Shown: positions 20,901-30,545, counted from the stretch's first letter. The stretch is DNA of 64,000 nucleotides from an uncultured Draconibacterium sp. (GCF_963677155.1 NZ_OY781884.1:2682134-2746133), one strand, 5' to 3'. Notes: a model not told the origin generated them from the sequence alone. Program-made: numbers and translations.

Positions 20901-23900
20901 CTGTAACAACGGTAGCCGAACTTGAAGCTCTTGGTTTGACGATCACAGATGCCTGTACAACGGATGCAAATCTAAATGTCACTTCCAGCGATGCCTCAAC
21001 AGGCACCTGTCCTGTAGTTGTAACCCGTACTTATACCGTTACGGATGCCTGTGGCAACTCATCAACGTATGATCAGACAATTAATATTGACGATACAACA
21101 GCACCAGGTATAACCGGAACAATCCCTGTCAGCACGGAAGAAGGCTGTGTTGCGGGAGACATCTCAGCAGCAGTAACAACAGTAGCCGAACTTGAAGCTC
21201 TTGGTTTGACGATCACAGATGCCTGTACAACGGATGCAAATCTAAATGTCACTTCCAGCGATGCCTCAACAGGCACCTGTCCTGTAGTTGTAACCCGTAC
21301 TTATACCGTTACGGATGCCTGTGGCAACTCATCAACGTATGATCAGACAATTAATATTGACGATACAACAGCACCAGGTATAACAGGAACAATCCCTGAG
21401 AGCACGGAAGAAGGCTGTGTTGCGGGAGACATCTCAGCAGCAGTAACAACCGTAGCCGAACTTGAAGCTCTTGGTCTTACGATCACAGATGCCTGTACAA
21501 CTGATGCGAACCTGACGGTAAGCTTCAGTGATGCCTCAACCGGAAGCTGTCCGGTAGTTGTAACCCGAACCTACACAGTAACCGATGCCTGTGGCAACTC
21601 ATCAACGTATGATCAGACAATTAATATTGACGATACAACAGCACCAGGTATAACAGGAACAATCCCTGTGAGTACGGAAGAAGGCTGTGTTTCGGGAGAT
21701 GTTTCAGCAGCTGTAACAACAGTAGCCGAACTTGAAGCTCTTGGTCTTACGATCACAGATGCCTGTACAACTGATGCGAACCTGACGGTAAGCTCCAGTG
21801 ATGCCTCAACCGGAAGCTGTCCTGTAGTTGTAACCCGAACCTACACAGTAACCGATGCCTGTGGCAACTCATCAACGTATGATCAGATAATTAATATCGA
21901 CGATACTACAGTACCTGTCGCCCCATCATTAACATCTGTTTCAGAACAATGCGAATGGAATCCTACGCCGCCGATAGCTACTGATAATTGTTCAGGGGCA
22001 GTAACAGGAACACCATCTGTTTCATTTCCATACACAACAACTGGTACAACAACAGTTACCTGGACTTTTACTGATGACTGTGGTAATACATCTACGTCAA
22101 ATCAGGTTGTGACAATAATAGATAATACTTCACCAACCTGGGATTATTTTCCTCCTAACGTTTCTTACATTGAGTATGGTGGAGATACTACGGCAGCTAC
22201 CAATGGAATTGCTACGGCAACCGATAACTGTGTAACTCCAACGGTGACATATCGTGATTCGTTAAAGCAAGGAAATTGTCAGGGGAATTACACCATATAC
22301 CGGATATGGACAGCAAATGATACTTCAAGTTATTCTAGTCCAACACGAAGAATTCAAACTTTGTCGGTACTTGATACCAGCGACCCGATTTTAAATTGTA
22401 ACAGCTTTACTGTAGCATCTCCCGATGATATTCCAATTTCTGATGAGTTTGTGGGGATTGATGCAACCGATAATAGTGGTGTAGTTGATACTATTCTTGT
22501 ACTAAGCGAAGAATATTTTGGTTTAGGTAATGGTGCTGGATTCTGTCCTGATAGTGTTGTTCGAATTTATGAAGCATATGATGAGTGTGGGAATACTACT
22601 CAATGTACCCAAACAATTCGGGTTAGTGATGTCAGTACTTGCGATGTATGTCAGGATGAAGTACCATTTGAATTTGCCGATTTAAGTGGTGCTCCGGATA
22701 GTCTTTGGTTTTCAGAAGAAAAAAGAAGGGAAGGAATTTGTTGTAGTGTTACTCAGGATCCAGGAGAGGGACCTCCCCGATGTGTTTCATTCAATGTTTA
22801 TTTAGATGAAAACGCCGTAGGAATTATATTCAATATATATTCTGGAGCAGAACCACCCGGAGCTCTCTTTTATCAAATTGATTGCGGACCGGAAATTCCC
22901 GTTGGAGAGGTGGTGTGTTTGTCAGGAGGTAGGACGCATACCGTAACGTTCTGTAAGCCAGGATCAAATAAGAATATTTATTCCATTCAATCGATTCAGG
23001 GAGCTGTTACTACTGGAGATGTTATTGCGCGTTCCGATGAAACCTGTACGGATACAATTTCGGTGAGTGGATTGGAGTCTGCAACAGCAACATGGTCTGT
23101 TGTTTCTCCGAACGATCAAACCTTATTGCGTTATCTGGATCTGACTGATCCTGTTAGTGCTATCTTCAATCCAGACTCGCTTGCACCTGCAAATATTATC
23201 TATGAGGTTTGCGGAGTACTTTTGGGAACAAATGTTTGCAAGGATGGTAATCCTATTGAAGATTGCGCTACAGTTGTGGCGAATGCTCTTCCTGAAATTG
23301 AGGTAGGAGTAGACCGAACTTTGACTGCTCTTTGTGATGGAGATCTTCCGGTTATTAATGCAGAAATAACACCGGCAATTTATAATTATACATACGAATG
23401 GTATGATGGGCCTGACGGTACAGGAAGTATTATATCGACTTCGCCATCATGGCAACCTCCTTCTACCGGAACATATTCTCTGGTTGTAACAGAGTATGAG
23501 TCAGGAGTAGGATGTAACTCTTCGCTGCAAAACTTCATTATTGCGTATGATACAATTGGCCCGTCAGTACTTAGTCCGCCAGATACTTTATTTCTTGAAT
23601 GTAACGACCCTGATCGGGAAACATTAATACAACAATGGTTAGCCACGGCATCTGGTACTGAAGGTGATGGTTCAAGTGCAACAGTAGATAATGATTATTC
23701 GCCATTTTTTAATTATTGCGATGAAATAGTTCCGGTGGTATTTAGTTCCCAGGACACATGTGGCAATATGTCGAAAGATACTGCCTACATTAAAATAGAG
23801 GACACTACCGCTCCGGTAATTAGCACGGATGCAGTATCTCTGAAATTTGATTGTAGTACACTTAATCAGGATGATCATCCTGATTATGTTCTTTGGCTCG

Positions 23901-26839
23901 ATAATCAAGGGTATGCAGGAGCAACTGATGACTGTGATCCCAGTTTAACATGGACCGCTGATACCGCTTCAGTAAATTGGATAGGAAATGGAGCCAGAGA
24001 TAGCATTACCGTAACCTTTACCGTAACTGATGATTGTGGTAATTCAGATCAAACTACAGCTACTTTTACAATTGTTGACGATCAACCACCAACGATAAAT
24101 TGTCCTGCTTCGGTTGAAACTACAATCGCTCAGGATAGTTGTTCGAGCGATACCTTTGCCATTGGCCTTGTTACTGCTACCGATGTGTGTTCGGAACCTG
24201 AACTGGAATGGACATTATCGGGTGCAACCACGGGATCTGGTACTGGCCAGGTTAACGGGCAACGATTTAATGTTGGGGTAACAACTGTACGCTATATTGC
24301 AATAGATGCTGCGGGTTTAACCGATACCTGTTGGTTTTCGGTATGGGTAAAACACCCGGATGTACCTTTAGCCAATATCGTTTGTCCTCCCGATAGTGTT
24401 TGGCAAGCTGCCAACCCGGTGTCGTGTGATGCTTATGTTGAGCTTGATACGCTTGTATGGACCGATCCATGTAACGAAATCGATTCGGTATGGAATAACT
24501 CTGCATATGGAACTCCATCAGATGCCAGTGGAACATATCCGGTCGGTGAATACGAGTTTAAATGGTTTGTCCGCGATGTATCGGGAAGTATAGACAGTAC
24601 ATGTACAGTAAAAGTAGTTGTAGCCGATGTTGATCCGCCGGTGTTTACCTCTTGCCCTGATACCATTGAAGGAATTATTAACCTTGCTGATTGTGAGGTT
24701 ACCAATTTCCCACTTGAAGTTCCGGTGTGGAATGAGTATTGCGAGGTTGATACACTTTGGTATATCACACCAGTTACAAGTGCTACTACGCCAGCTACAG
24801 GAACGGGTTATGTACCTTCTGATTATCCGTTTAGTACGGGACAAACCCGTATTACATACGTATTGCTCGATCAGGGCGGCAACACCGATACCTGTTCGTT
24901 TATCATCTGGCCAAAACATGCAGATTTTGGGTCATTCACCAAAACCTGTCCGGCAGATAGTGTTTGGGAAGCTGCCGACCCGGTGTCGTGTGATGCTTAT
25001 ATAGCGCTTGATACGGTTGCCTGGGTTGATCCGTGTAAGGAACTGGATTCAATCTGGAATAATTCAATTTATGCCACTAGTCCATCGGATGCCACTGGAA
25101 CTTATCCGATTGGTGAACACGAGTTTAAATGGTTTGTCCGCGATGTATCAGGAAGTCTCGACAGCTGTGTGGTTAAAGTAGTTGTAGCCGATGTTGATCC
25201 ACCGGTGTTTACCTCTTGTCCTGATACTATTGAGGGAATTATTAACCTTGCTGATTGTGAGGTTATCAATTTCCCATTGCAAGTTCCGGTGTGGAATGAG
25301 TACTGCCAAGTTGATACACTATGGAGCATTACACCGGTTACAAGTGCAACTGCGCCGGCTTCAGGAACGGGTTATGTACCTTCTGATTATCCGTTTAGCC
25401 CGGGACAAACCCGTATTACTTACGTATTGCTCGATCAGGGAGGCAATACCGATACCTGTACGTTTATTATCTGGCCAAAACACGCAGACTTCGGTTCATT
25501 CACCAGAACCTGTCCTTCTGCTTCTGTAATAGAAACCGTAAATCCTGATTCGTGCGAAAGATATATTTCTCTTGATACGGTTGCCTGGGTTGATCCGTGT
25601 AAGGAACTGGATTCGATCTGGAATAATTCGGAGTATAGCACTAGTCCTTCTGATGCCAGCGGAACTTACCCGATCGGTACAACAACATTTAAATGGTATA
25701 TAAAAGATGTATCGGGTAGTATCGACAGTAGTTGTGTGGTTTCTGTAACGGTAAACGATTTACTTCCCGAGCTGGTGGTGCCTAATGATACTGTTGTTCA
25801 AGCCGATTTCGATAAACCATATGCTTCCGATATAGTCGTTAAGCTTCCTTATTTCTACGACAACTGCGATTCAACACTAACATGGAGAATGTGGGGCGCT
25901 ACCAATTATACGGTTGGCGATACGCTTGCCCCCGATATTTATGTCGTTCATTCACCCGATACCTTTAACCTGGGAGTTACCTACATTGAATATACCTTTG
26001 AAGATGGACAGGGTAATCGTTTGGTTGACACATTTACCATTACTGTTTTAGGGGCACCGGAAATCGACTGTCCATCTGATACGATCATTTATCTTGATCT
26101 TGTGGAGAACGATTGTGATGCGACTTTTGATCCGGGAGTATCCGAATTAATTGAAGGAGTGCCGCCTATCGACTGGGAATTTACGATTGTATACGCCGAT
26201 GGCAGACCTGATTCAACCGGAAGTTATACAAGTCCGGCACCGGGGGATGCGAACCCTATGGGAGAAATCGACTTCCCGTTAGGAGTAACTACAATATATT
26301 GGAGAGCCGAAAATGTTTCCGGTTACGATACTTGCTCGCATTGGGTAGAGGTAATTGATACCATTGCTCCAACAATGGATGCCGATCCGTATGAAGATTG
26401 TGTGGATATGATTGAATATGCCATTTATAATCCATCGAATCCGGATCCTTATTATCACCAGATTGATCCGAACCTGGAGAAAGCACCGAGCCCGGATTAC
26501 AGTACTTTCTATGCAGGCGATACATATCTCGACCTGACATCATTGGAAGACAATTGTTGCGATTCGCTTTCTATGGTTAATAGCCTAAGCTGGACGATTA
26601 CTTTCCAGAATTCAATAAATCCTATTGATGGAACTACCATCGTTAACCCTCCGATTAGTGGAACAGGGCAGCCATCAACGTATGGAGCCGATATAAAATT
26701 ATGGGGAGACGGGGTTGATTATACGGCAGTAACGCATACCATTATTTACCAGGTGACTGATTGTAATGGAAATGTAAGTGAAGAAATAGTGAGAGCGATA
26801 ACAATTACACCTCGTCCACATATTATTAAACAGAATTAG
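17981..26839 (+). CDS. Giant HYR-repeat surface protein 2
   Basis: Secreted protein of about 2952 residues, with no ATG start (TTG 17981 or 17987), then a hydrophobic leader (LKIALLIMAVYSIIM). Modules in order: HYR/Ig-like (about 169-335), SprB-like (362-442), HYR-like, beta-solenoid-like (541-877), four nearly identical 90-residue HYR-type repeats (947-1306), further HYR modules, a Cys-rich module with CC, IDCGPEI, CLSGG and FCKPG motifs (about 1560-1670), Ig-like domains, two and a half copies of a 188-residue unit (about 2135-2590), and a terminal module (about 2797-2952) homologous to that of giant protein 1, ending TPRPHIIKQN. Many regularly spaced Cys suggest disulfides and folding outside the cytoplasm. 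The likely role is adhesin or filament; no enzymatic motif is seen. Confidence 0.85.
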   Translation: MFELIRIQHSRTLKIALLIMAVYSIIMDAKSVNWKDRTLEAMNLLVITESSVQTDAGVVMPSFENEAVPMMPDSSGFVCPNDIITYTDLNSCAALISSGLNILDAENTIVSLTWQMTGATEASSNGSGINQIGNYTFNEGTTVVTYRGATLYNNSINCTFTVTVSDNQVPRLISSPGHITVRNKPGECYANVSWTEPSATDNCVAQDQLIFTSNYNSGQQFPVGSTLVEYRISDGTNTAVDNFTVTVMDTEAPELVAPPVWESECGKPIPDAFTTWAQFEQAGGSASDNCSVNYGSFRYVGQTSSGITCPYTVARTYSISDSDGNVSEVKHVIQVTGEGIAYEAKAESTEPEVLLEPGAEIQAEILFSKTDVNCKGSRTGAVDLTVSGASGTLSYVWSTQNGSGIVQGAEDQSTLSDGDYTVMVYEDGVRLLAFDFSILVSDNQAPELNAPENIQRTCGQSIPVAYSTWSEFADEGGTVSDNCQIYYSSFRLASETQSNPACPYTITRIYEITDVNGNRGFAEHLITVEEAEVVLKSGMAGTITAVADGDWNVASTWDCNCIPAFDDDVIIPSGYTVTVDAAAVANNITIESGGTLNGGVSTLQVYGNWTNNGTFTAGTGTVEFTGSTDASIGGSSSTDFNAFVLDKGSDVATDLVVQSDITISDLTFTNGVLDIESGTTDIVNIVNPDNTIPSTSGLRVSGGTLTTGYYSIINEGLIEVTSGAATFETGSGNSVYTQVDGAFIVSGGTVDIAGRLENTAGGTLSGYPSGININGGIITLATAGNNESGTGSLNVTTNGAFNFTGGTVIFENSSTAGTALDLGLVDGTGTGAKTITNGIFQFGNSNTPIGSIFHIDSEIKIPNIVTYSGSALFLTMPADGASSVECIDQATEPTPPEVTDNCGYVITLTGPITGGSFNGCDGTKTYTYTYEDCDGSTHDWVYTYTIDDTTAPGITGTIPVSTEEGCVAGDVSAAVTTVAELEALGLTITDACTTDANLNVTSSDASTGTCPVVVTRTYTVTDACGNSSTYDQTINIDDTTAPGITGTIPVSTEEGCVAGDISAAVTTVAELEALGLTITDACTTDANLNVTSSDASTGTCPVVVTRTYTVTDACGNSSTYDQTINIDDTTAPGITGTIPESTEEGCVAGDISAAVTTVAELEALGLTITDACTTDANLTVSFSDASTGSCPVVVTRTYTVTDACGNSSTYDQTINIDDTTAPGITGTIPVSTEEGCVSGDVSAAVTTVAELEALGLTITDACTTDANLTVSSSDASTGSCPVVVTRTYTVTDACGNSSTYDQIINIDDTTVPVAPSLTSVSEQCEWNPTPPIATDNCSGAVTGTPSVSFPYTTTGTTTVTWTFTDDCGNTSTSNQVVTIIDNTSPTWDYFPPNVSYIEYGGDTTAATNGIATATDNCVTPTVTYRDSLKQGNCQGNYTIYRIWTANDTSSYSSPTRRIQTLSVLDTSDPILNCNSFTVASPDDIPISDEFVGIDATDNSGVVDTILVLSEEYFGLGNGAGFCPDSVVRIYEAYDECGNTTQCTQTIRVSDVSTCDVCQDEVPFEFADLSGAPDSLWFSEEKRREGICCSVTQDPGEGPPRCVSFNVYLDENAVGIIFNIYSGAEPPGALFYQIDCGPEIPVGEVVCLSGGRTHTVTFCKPGSNKNIYSIQSIQGAVTTGDVIARSDETCTDTISVSGLESATATWSVVSPNDQTLLRYLDLTDPVSAIFNPDSLAPANIIYEVCGVLLGTNVCKDGNPIEDCATVVANALPEIEVGVDRTLTALCDGDLPVINAEITPAIYNYTYEWYDGPDGTGSIISTSPSWQPPSTGTYSLVVTEYESGVGCNSSLQNFIIAYDTIGPSVLSPPDTLFLECNDPDRETLIQQWLATASGTEGDGSSATVDNDYSPFFNYCDEIVPVVFSSQDTCGNMSKDTAYIKIEDTTAPVISTDAVSLKFDCSTLNQDDHPDYVLWLDNQGYAGATDDCDPSLTWTADTASVNWIGNGARDSITVTFTVTDDCGNSDQTTATFTIVDDQPPTINCPASVETTIAQDSCSSDTFAIGLVTATDVCSEPELEWTLSGATTGSGTGQVNGQRFNVGVTTVRYIAIDAAGLTDTCWFSVWVKHPDVPLANIVCPPDSVWQAANPVSCDAYVELDTLVWTDPCNEIDSVWNNSAYGTPSDASGTYPVGEYEFKWFVRDVSGSIDSTCTVKVVVADVDPPVFTSCPDTIEGIINLADCEVTNFPLEVPVWNEYCEVDTLWYITPVTSATTPATGTGYVPSDYPFSTGQTRITYVLLDQGGNTDTCSFIIWPKHADFGSFTKTCPADSVWEAADPVSCDAYIALDTVAWVDPCKELDSIWNNSIYATSPSDATGTYPIGEHEFKWFVRDVSGSLDSCVVKVVVADVDPPVFTSCPDTIEGIINLADCEVINFPLQVPVWNEYCQVDTLWSITPVTSATAPASGTGYVPSDYPFSPGQTRITYVLLDQGGNTDTCTFIIWPKHADFGSFTRTCPSASVIETVNPDSCERYISLDTVAWVDPCKELDSIWNNSEYSTSPSDASGTYPIGTTTFKWYIKDVSGSIDSSCVVSVTVNDLLPELVVPNDTVVQADFDKPYASDIVVKLPYFYDNCDSTLTWRMWGATNYTVGDTLAPDIYVVHSPDTFNLGVTYIEYTFEDGQGNRLVDTFTITVLGAPEIDCPSDTIIYLDLVENDCDATFDPGVSELIEGVPPIDWEFTIVYADGRPDSTGSYTSPAPGDANPMGEIDFPLGVTTIYWRAENVSGYDTCSHWVEVIDTIAPTMDADPYEDCVDMIEYAIYNPSNPDPYYHQIDPNLEKAPSPDYSTFYAGDTYLDLTSLEDNCCDSLSMVNSLSWTITFQNSINPIDGTTIVNPPISGTGQPSTYGADIKLWGDGVDYTAVTHTIIYQVTDCNGNVSEEIVRAITITPRPHIIKQN
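18481..20826 (+). repeat. Duplicated blocks A and B, copy in giant gene 2
   Basis: Counterpart of 10431-12836: block A about 18481-19597, block B about 19801-20826. The scattered differences are few compared with the divergent segment between the blocks, which points to recent duplication or gene conversion between two paralogues 8 kb apart. Confidence 0.9.
20819..21898 (+). repeat. Four tandem 270-bp repeats inside giant gene 2
   Basis: In-frame units at 20819, 21089, 21359 and 21629, each exactly 270 bp (90 codons) and beginning DDTTAPGITG. Units 1 and 2 are almost identical. Units 3 and 4 share their own variants (LTVS in place of LNVT). Each unit is one HYR-like domain with a conserved Cys pattern. 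Confidence 0.95.
24383..25760 (+). repeat. 188-residue repeats inside giant gene 2
   Basis: A 564-bp unit starts at 24383 and 24947, and a third, partial copy (first half) starts at 25511. Each full unit is two modules: one with DSVWxAA and DPCxExDSxWNNS motifs, the other with CPDTIEGIINLADCEV and VLLDQGGNTDTC. The DNA copies have diverged more than the 270-bp repeats, so this expansion is older. Confidence 0.9.
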
Positions 26840-26880
26840 AAGTATGAGAAGAGCAAACGACATAGAAAGGATATATCAGT

Positions 26881-26985
26881 TGTCATCTCGACGAGGTAAC
26901 GAGGAGAGATCTGTTGCAACAGAGCCACAAATGAACTGTCATCTCGAAGGAGGTACAACTGAGAGATCTGTTACTACAGAACAAC
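26881..26985. repeat. Two partial copies of the TGTCATCTCGA dispersed repeat
   Basis: Copies at 26881-26926 and 26937-26985 share TGTCATCTCGA and GAGAGATCTGTT. They lack the right-hand half (TTCGGAATGACA) found in the copies at 30444, 30664 and 31266. Confidence 0.8.
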
Positions 26986-27450
26986 ACGGGGAAGAAGCAG
27001 TGAAAAATTTTACCCCCCGTTTCGGCCTTACTCCGTACAACGGAGCTTGCAGCCTCAACTGTCCCCCTACTGGAAGGGGGACGAGTGGAGCTGGTGGCTT
27101 CGGAGAAGGCCCGGCGGAAGTCGGGGGGTACATTTATGCTTTTATTTCTTTAGCTTCCACGCTACCGCGCGAATCTTTTGCATGGAGTACAACCCAAAAC
27201 AAAGCAGAATCCCACGCGATAGTCCCGAAATTTCGGGAGCGTGGCAGCGATTTCCTGTCAAATTTAAACGCTTCAAGGTCTGCCAGACACTTGAAGGTTG
27301 GTTTAAAAGCGGACCAACAATCTTTAGGCGTTTCTCAAACCCTAAAGGTTTCAAAACAAGATTATACAAGCTCTGCCACCGTACGATTCCATCGCGCGGG
27401 TAATGAATTTGCCGATGGACGGGTTTCTGATACCGGAGGAATGAAAAAAT

Positions 27451-27580
27451 TTGCCGATTGTAGGTTTAGATTGCCAATGGGAGCAAATAATTTGCCGATT
27501 GACGCATTTAAATTGCCAATTGACGGCTTAAACTGCCGATTGACGCGTTTAAATTGCCAATTGACGGCTCAAATTGCCCG
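27451..27580. repeat. 21-bp tandem repeat
   Basis: About six alternating 21-bp units of the types TTGCCGATTGACGC and TTGCCAATTGACGG, separated by TTTAAA-like spacers. The 21-bp period keeps the frame open in the spurious ORF across it. Confidence 0.85.
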
Positions 27581-27655
27581 GGGAAGGGTCAATGCTACCT
27601 GGGGAGCAGTAAATATGCGGGTTTCAGAAATTGCTTATAGTGGCGTTTATCACCT

Positions 27656-27882
27656 CACCGCTGTAAACGCGGTCCCCTCTTCCTCAAAGGAGGAGAAACG
27701 ATCGTGCTGCGAAACATCTGCTTTATTCCAATACGTGGAAATGGAATACGAACATTTCTCCTCCTCACAGGAGGAGTACGTCCGCCAGCTGGCGGATGGG
27801 AGGTGGTGTTTGAATACCATTGGTATACCACCCCACCGCTGTAAACGCGGTACCCCCCTCCTTGAGGAGGGGAAACTGGATC
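27656..27882. repeat. Pair of CTGTAAACGCGGT elements
   Basis: Two related segments (about 27657-27703 and 27835-27882) each carry CACCGCTGTAAACGCGGT followed by a C-rich CCTCCT/AGGAGG inverted repeat and GGAAAC or GAGAAAC. The stretch between them has a further TCCTCCT/AGGAGGA hairpin. They look like dispersed palindromic elements. Confidence 0.65.
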
Positions 27883-28739
27883 TCGCGGCTAAGTTATTAA
27901 CAACAAAAGACAATAACCCGCCCTTAAAGAGGATAGCGGGTACGACAAAAAACGCCCGGCTTTCTGTACAGAAAACCATGGGCACAGGAGATAATAATTT
28001 ATTCCCATTCTTCCTGATTTCAAATCTGGCTACCGCGCGAATCTGTCGCGTGGATGAGAGGATTAACAAGCCATACGATGCAATCGTGCGGCAGCAACAA
28101 AAGACAGTGGGGGCTGGGGCAGTAGTAATATCAATAAAAACGATTGCCTATGAAACATGACTAAAAAGTTGAATCTTTTTGCCGAACAGAGTAGGTGGAA
28201 AGTATGGTTCTGTAAGGCGACTGTTTTCTCTTCAAAAGGGAGGCAGGCGGTTGCCCATGGCTAAAGAGAACCGTGGTGATTATTTTCTTTACAACAACAA
28301 TAAGTATTTAGGCGATACACTAAATGATCATCATGCGTACCTGAGGCCCGGCCATCTGTAATCGGAAATCAGGGGAAGTGCCATCAGTGGCATGCCCCCT
28401 TGATTTGGCAACCCAAAACCTCTGGCCATCGGCTAAACTTGAACTACAAAAGGAACAAGTTAGTGCGTTCTCCCTCTGTGAGGGAGATGTCCGGCTTCGA
28501 CGGACAGAGGGTGAGAAAATAAGATCCTCTAATAAAAGAGGATGATAATTAAACCAAACTTCTTCTGAAAAGCAGAAGAAAAGATTGAAATGATGAACAA
28601 ACCTTCTCGGTTTCGAGGAAATTTCTCTCCCTTTAAGGGCGAGTTCTGGCAGAGCAAAGTAAGGCCAGGGAGGAGGTGAATTGTTAACTAACCTCTTTTT
28701 ATGTAGAAGAGGATAAGTTAAAAATGAATTAAGCTAAAA

Positions 28740-28777
28740 TTGATTGACAATCAGCTAAACAGCAAAATGTCAATCAA
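28740..28777. repeat. Perfect 10-bp inverted repeat upstream of the 418-residue protein gene
   Basis: TTGATTGACA (28740-28749) and TGTCAATCAA (28768-28777) are separated by 18 nt, about 165 bp before the ATG. It could be an operator or an RNA hairpin. There is no T-run, so it is not a terminator. Confidence 0.5.
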
Positions 28778-28942
28778 CAAACAAAAACAAAACGTTCTGA
28801 AGTTTATTGAAAGAAGAATTGCCAGGAGCATGAACCGTTCTCCCTTGAAAAGGGAGATCCCGACGTGTCGGGAGAAGGTCTAAATCTCCACAGCATTTCC
28901 TGATTTAAACCAAAGAACAGCTAAACATTAAAATTTTAAATT

Positions 28943-30199
28943 ATGAAAAAGCAAATTTTAATTCTAACGTTTTTTGTTGCGGCTATTTTAGCCGGAACAA
29001 CAAGTGCGTTTGCACAACTTACAGCGAAGCCATATCAAACTGTTCCATCTGCTGTTCCTTCTACATTAATCCCAACTCCTTTTGGGAGCGGACTTTGTAC
29101 TGCAGATGAATTGCATCCAGTTCAAGGTCAGGTTTATACCTATACTGTTAATGCAACACCTCAGACAGATGTGAGATGGTTTGTGGTTAATAATAACGAT
29201 CTAGCTCCAGTAACTGCAGCTAATGATAGTTTATTAAGTGCAACAGGAGGTATTTTACCAAGTACCGATGCAAATATCGATCCTTCCGATGGAACAGGTG
29301 AATATATTTATGGTGATGGTTCTACTCCAATAACCGGATATAATATTAATCCAACAGCTGATGCTACAGGTCAATTTCATACAATTGATATTGCATGGAA
29401 ATATTTTGATGGTATAACGGATCAAGTTCTGCTCGTTGCTTATGCAGAAGACTCAATAGGTTGTACAAATAACCTGATTGTTTATAGAATTATTCCTGAG
29501 CCTGCATTTACAATTGACATTGCTGTCTTAAATGACGCTGGTGATAGTATTGCCGGACCTCTTGACCCTATTACTGGAGAATGTGTTTCTCCAATTGAGT
29601 CTGCAGTTTATTCCGGTTCAGGAACCACACCTGATGGAACTTTGACTGTTGATTATGGTGAAAACTGGATTTACTATGTAGTGAATGGTGCTAATTATTT
29701 TGATTCTTGGTTACCAGCATTCCAGATTTCATATGACGGAGGACATAGTGCAATAGAAGCGTCTTGGGCATATGCCTCAGTTGCAAATGACCCTGCAGCT
29801 ACTTGGAATACAATTGATGTATCAGGAGCATTTGGTACGGTGCCTGTTATGGCAGGTGGATCTGGTAATCCTGGAGATGGTAATCTTCCAGCAGCAGGTG
29901 GTGAGCAAATTGTAGTTAGAGTAAGGATAGACTATGGTACGGATTATGAGCATGATAATGCCACTGAATTGTTGCATTTTGCTGTGGATGGAGTTGCCTA
30001 TGATGGGGTTGGTTCAAGTGTTACTGATTGGTATGATGATGCTGCAAACTTTGGAGACTTGCATTATGCTACATGTGATGTTGACGGTTTCACTAATGAT
30101 AAAGTTGATTACGAAATTACTCCAAGACCTGAGATTGAGAATGCAATTACAACTGCAGGAGTTGACACTGAAACTAAAACAGGAGACGAAGCCAACTAA
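28943..30199 (+). CDS. Secreted Ig/PKD-like protein, 418 residues, with TPRP tail
   Basis: A clear Sec signal peptide (MKKQILILTFFVAAILAGTTSAFAQ) is followed by two or three Ig/PKD-like sandwiches. One holds the WFVV...LLVAYAEDSIGCTNNLIVY pattern, which recurs in the 236- and 1575-residue proteins downstream. The C-terminal region aligns loosely with the end modules of both giant proteins and contains YEITPRPEIEN followed by a Thr/Glu-rich extension. No enzymatic motif and no standard type IX C-terminal domain is visible. Gene order and architecture suggest a structural subunit of a surface assembly; that role is inference. ATG at 28943; no clear -7 box found upstream. Confidence 0.8.
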   Translation: MKKQILILTFFVAAILAGTTSAFAQLTAKPYQTVPSAVPSTLIPTPFGSGLCTADELHPVQGQVYTYTVNATPQTDVRWFVVNNNDLAPVTAANDSLLSATGGILPSTDANIDPSDGTGEYIYGDGSTPITGYNINPTADATGQFHTIDIAWKYFDGITDQVLLVAYAEDSIGCTNNLIVYRIIPEPAFTIDIAVLNDAGDSIAGPLDPITGECVSPIESAVYSGSGTTPDGTLTVDYGENWIYYVVNGANYFDSWLPAFQISYDGGHSAIEASWAYASVANDPAATWNTIDVSGAFGTVPVMAGGSGNPGDGNLPAAGGEQIVVRVRIDYGTDYEHDNATELLHFAVDGVAYDGVGSSVTDWYDDAANFGDLHYATCDVDGFTNDKVDYEITPRPEIENAITTAGVDTETKTGDEAN

Positions 30200-30443
30200 T
30201 AGTCATGAATTTTGCTTTTTCATAACCTAAGATATAGCGCAGAGCGCAATGAGCAAAGGGCATCGCTCCCTTTGCTCTTCGCCCTGGGCGATATCAAGTC
30301 AAGAGTGGTCTTCACTTCAAGCCAAAAAGGTTATGGAAAGGGAAGCAAAGGATTAAAGAAAAGATTCATACGTCGAATGACGGAGCACTTTGGCGAAAAG
30401 CCCGAAAGGGCATACGAAATAAACAGCGTTTCTAAATGGCGTT

Positions 30444-30545
30444 TGTCATCTCGAAGCTTCTTGTCATTTCGAGGAATGAAATGACGAGAAATCTTTAACA
30501 GCGGAGCAAAGGAGTTACGGATTCCTCTCTTCGTTCGGAATGACA
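30444..30545. repeat. TGTCATCTCGA dispersed repeat, full-length
   Basis: About 102 bp beginning TGTCATCTCGAA and ending TTCGGAATGACA, so the ends are imperfect inverted repeats. Internal motifs include GATTCCTC. Confidence 0.85.

Larger units (their letters stand above)
26840..28942. other. Repeat-rich 2.1-kb intergenic region
   Basis: A 438-codon open frame (26844-28160) exists, but its translation consists of dispersed-repeat sequence read through (Arg/Ser/Glu-rich, with a low-complexity 7-residue period) and has no domain or leader, so I do not call it a gene. The region holds two dispersed TGTCAT-type repeats, a 21-bp tandem repeat, two copies of a CTGTAAACGCGGT element with CTCCTT/AAGGAG-type inverted repeats, and TCCCGA/TCGGGA hairpins at 27223-27238 and 28858-28873. 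It probably accumulates repeats between surface-protein genes. Confidence 0.7.

Noticed and set aside
20819-21898. CRISPR-like regular repeats
   Set aside because: Units are 270 bp, contiguous and in-frame coding; there are no spacers.
26844-28160. 438-codon open reading frame after giant gene 2
   Set aside because: Translation is repeat-derived, without leader, domain or normal composition; a 21-bp tandem repeat and dispersed elements keep it open by chance.
28179-28361. 60-codon frame
   Set aside because: Short, without conserved features, inside the repeat-rich gap.
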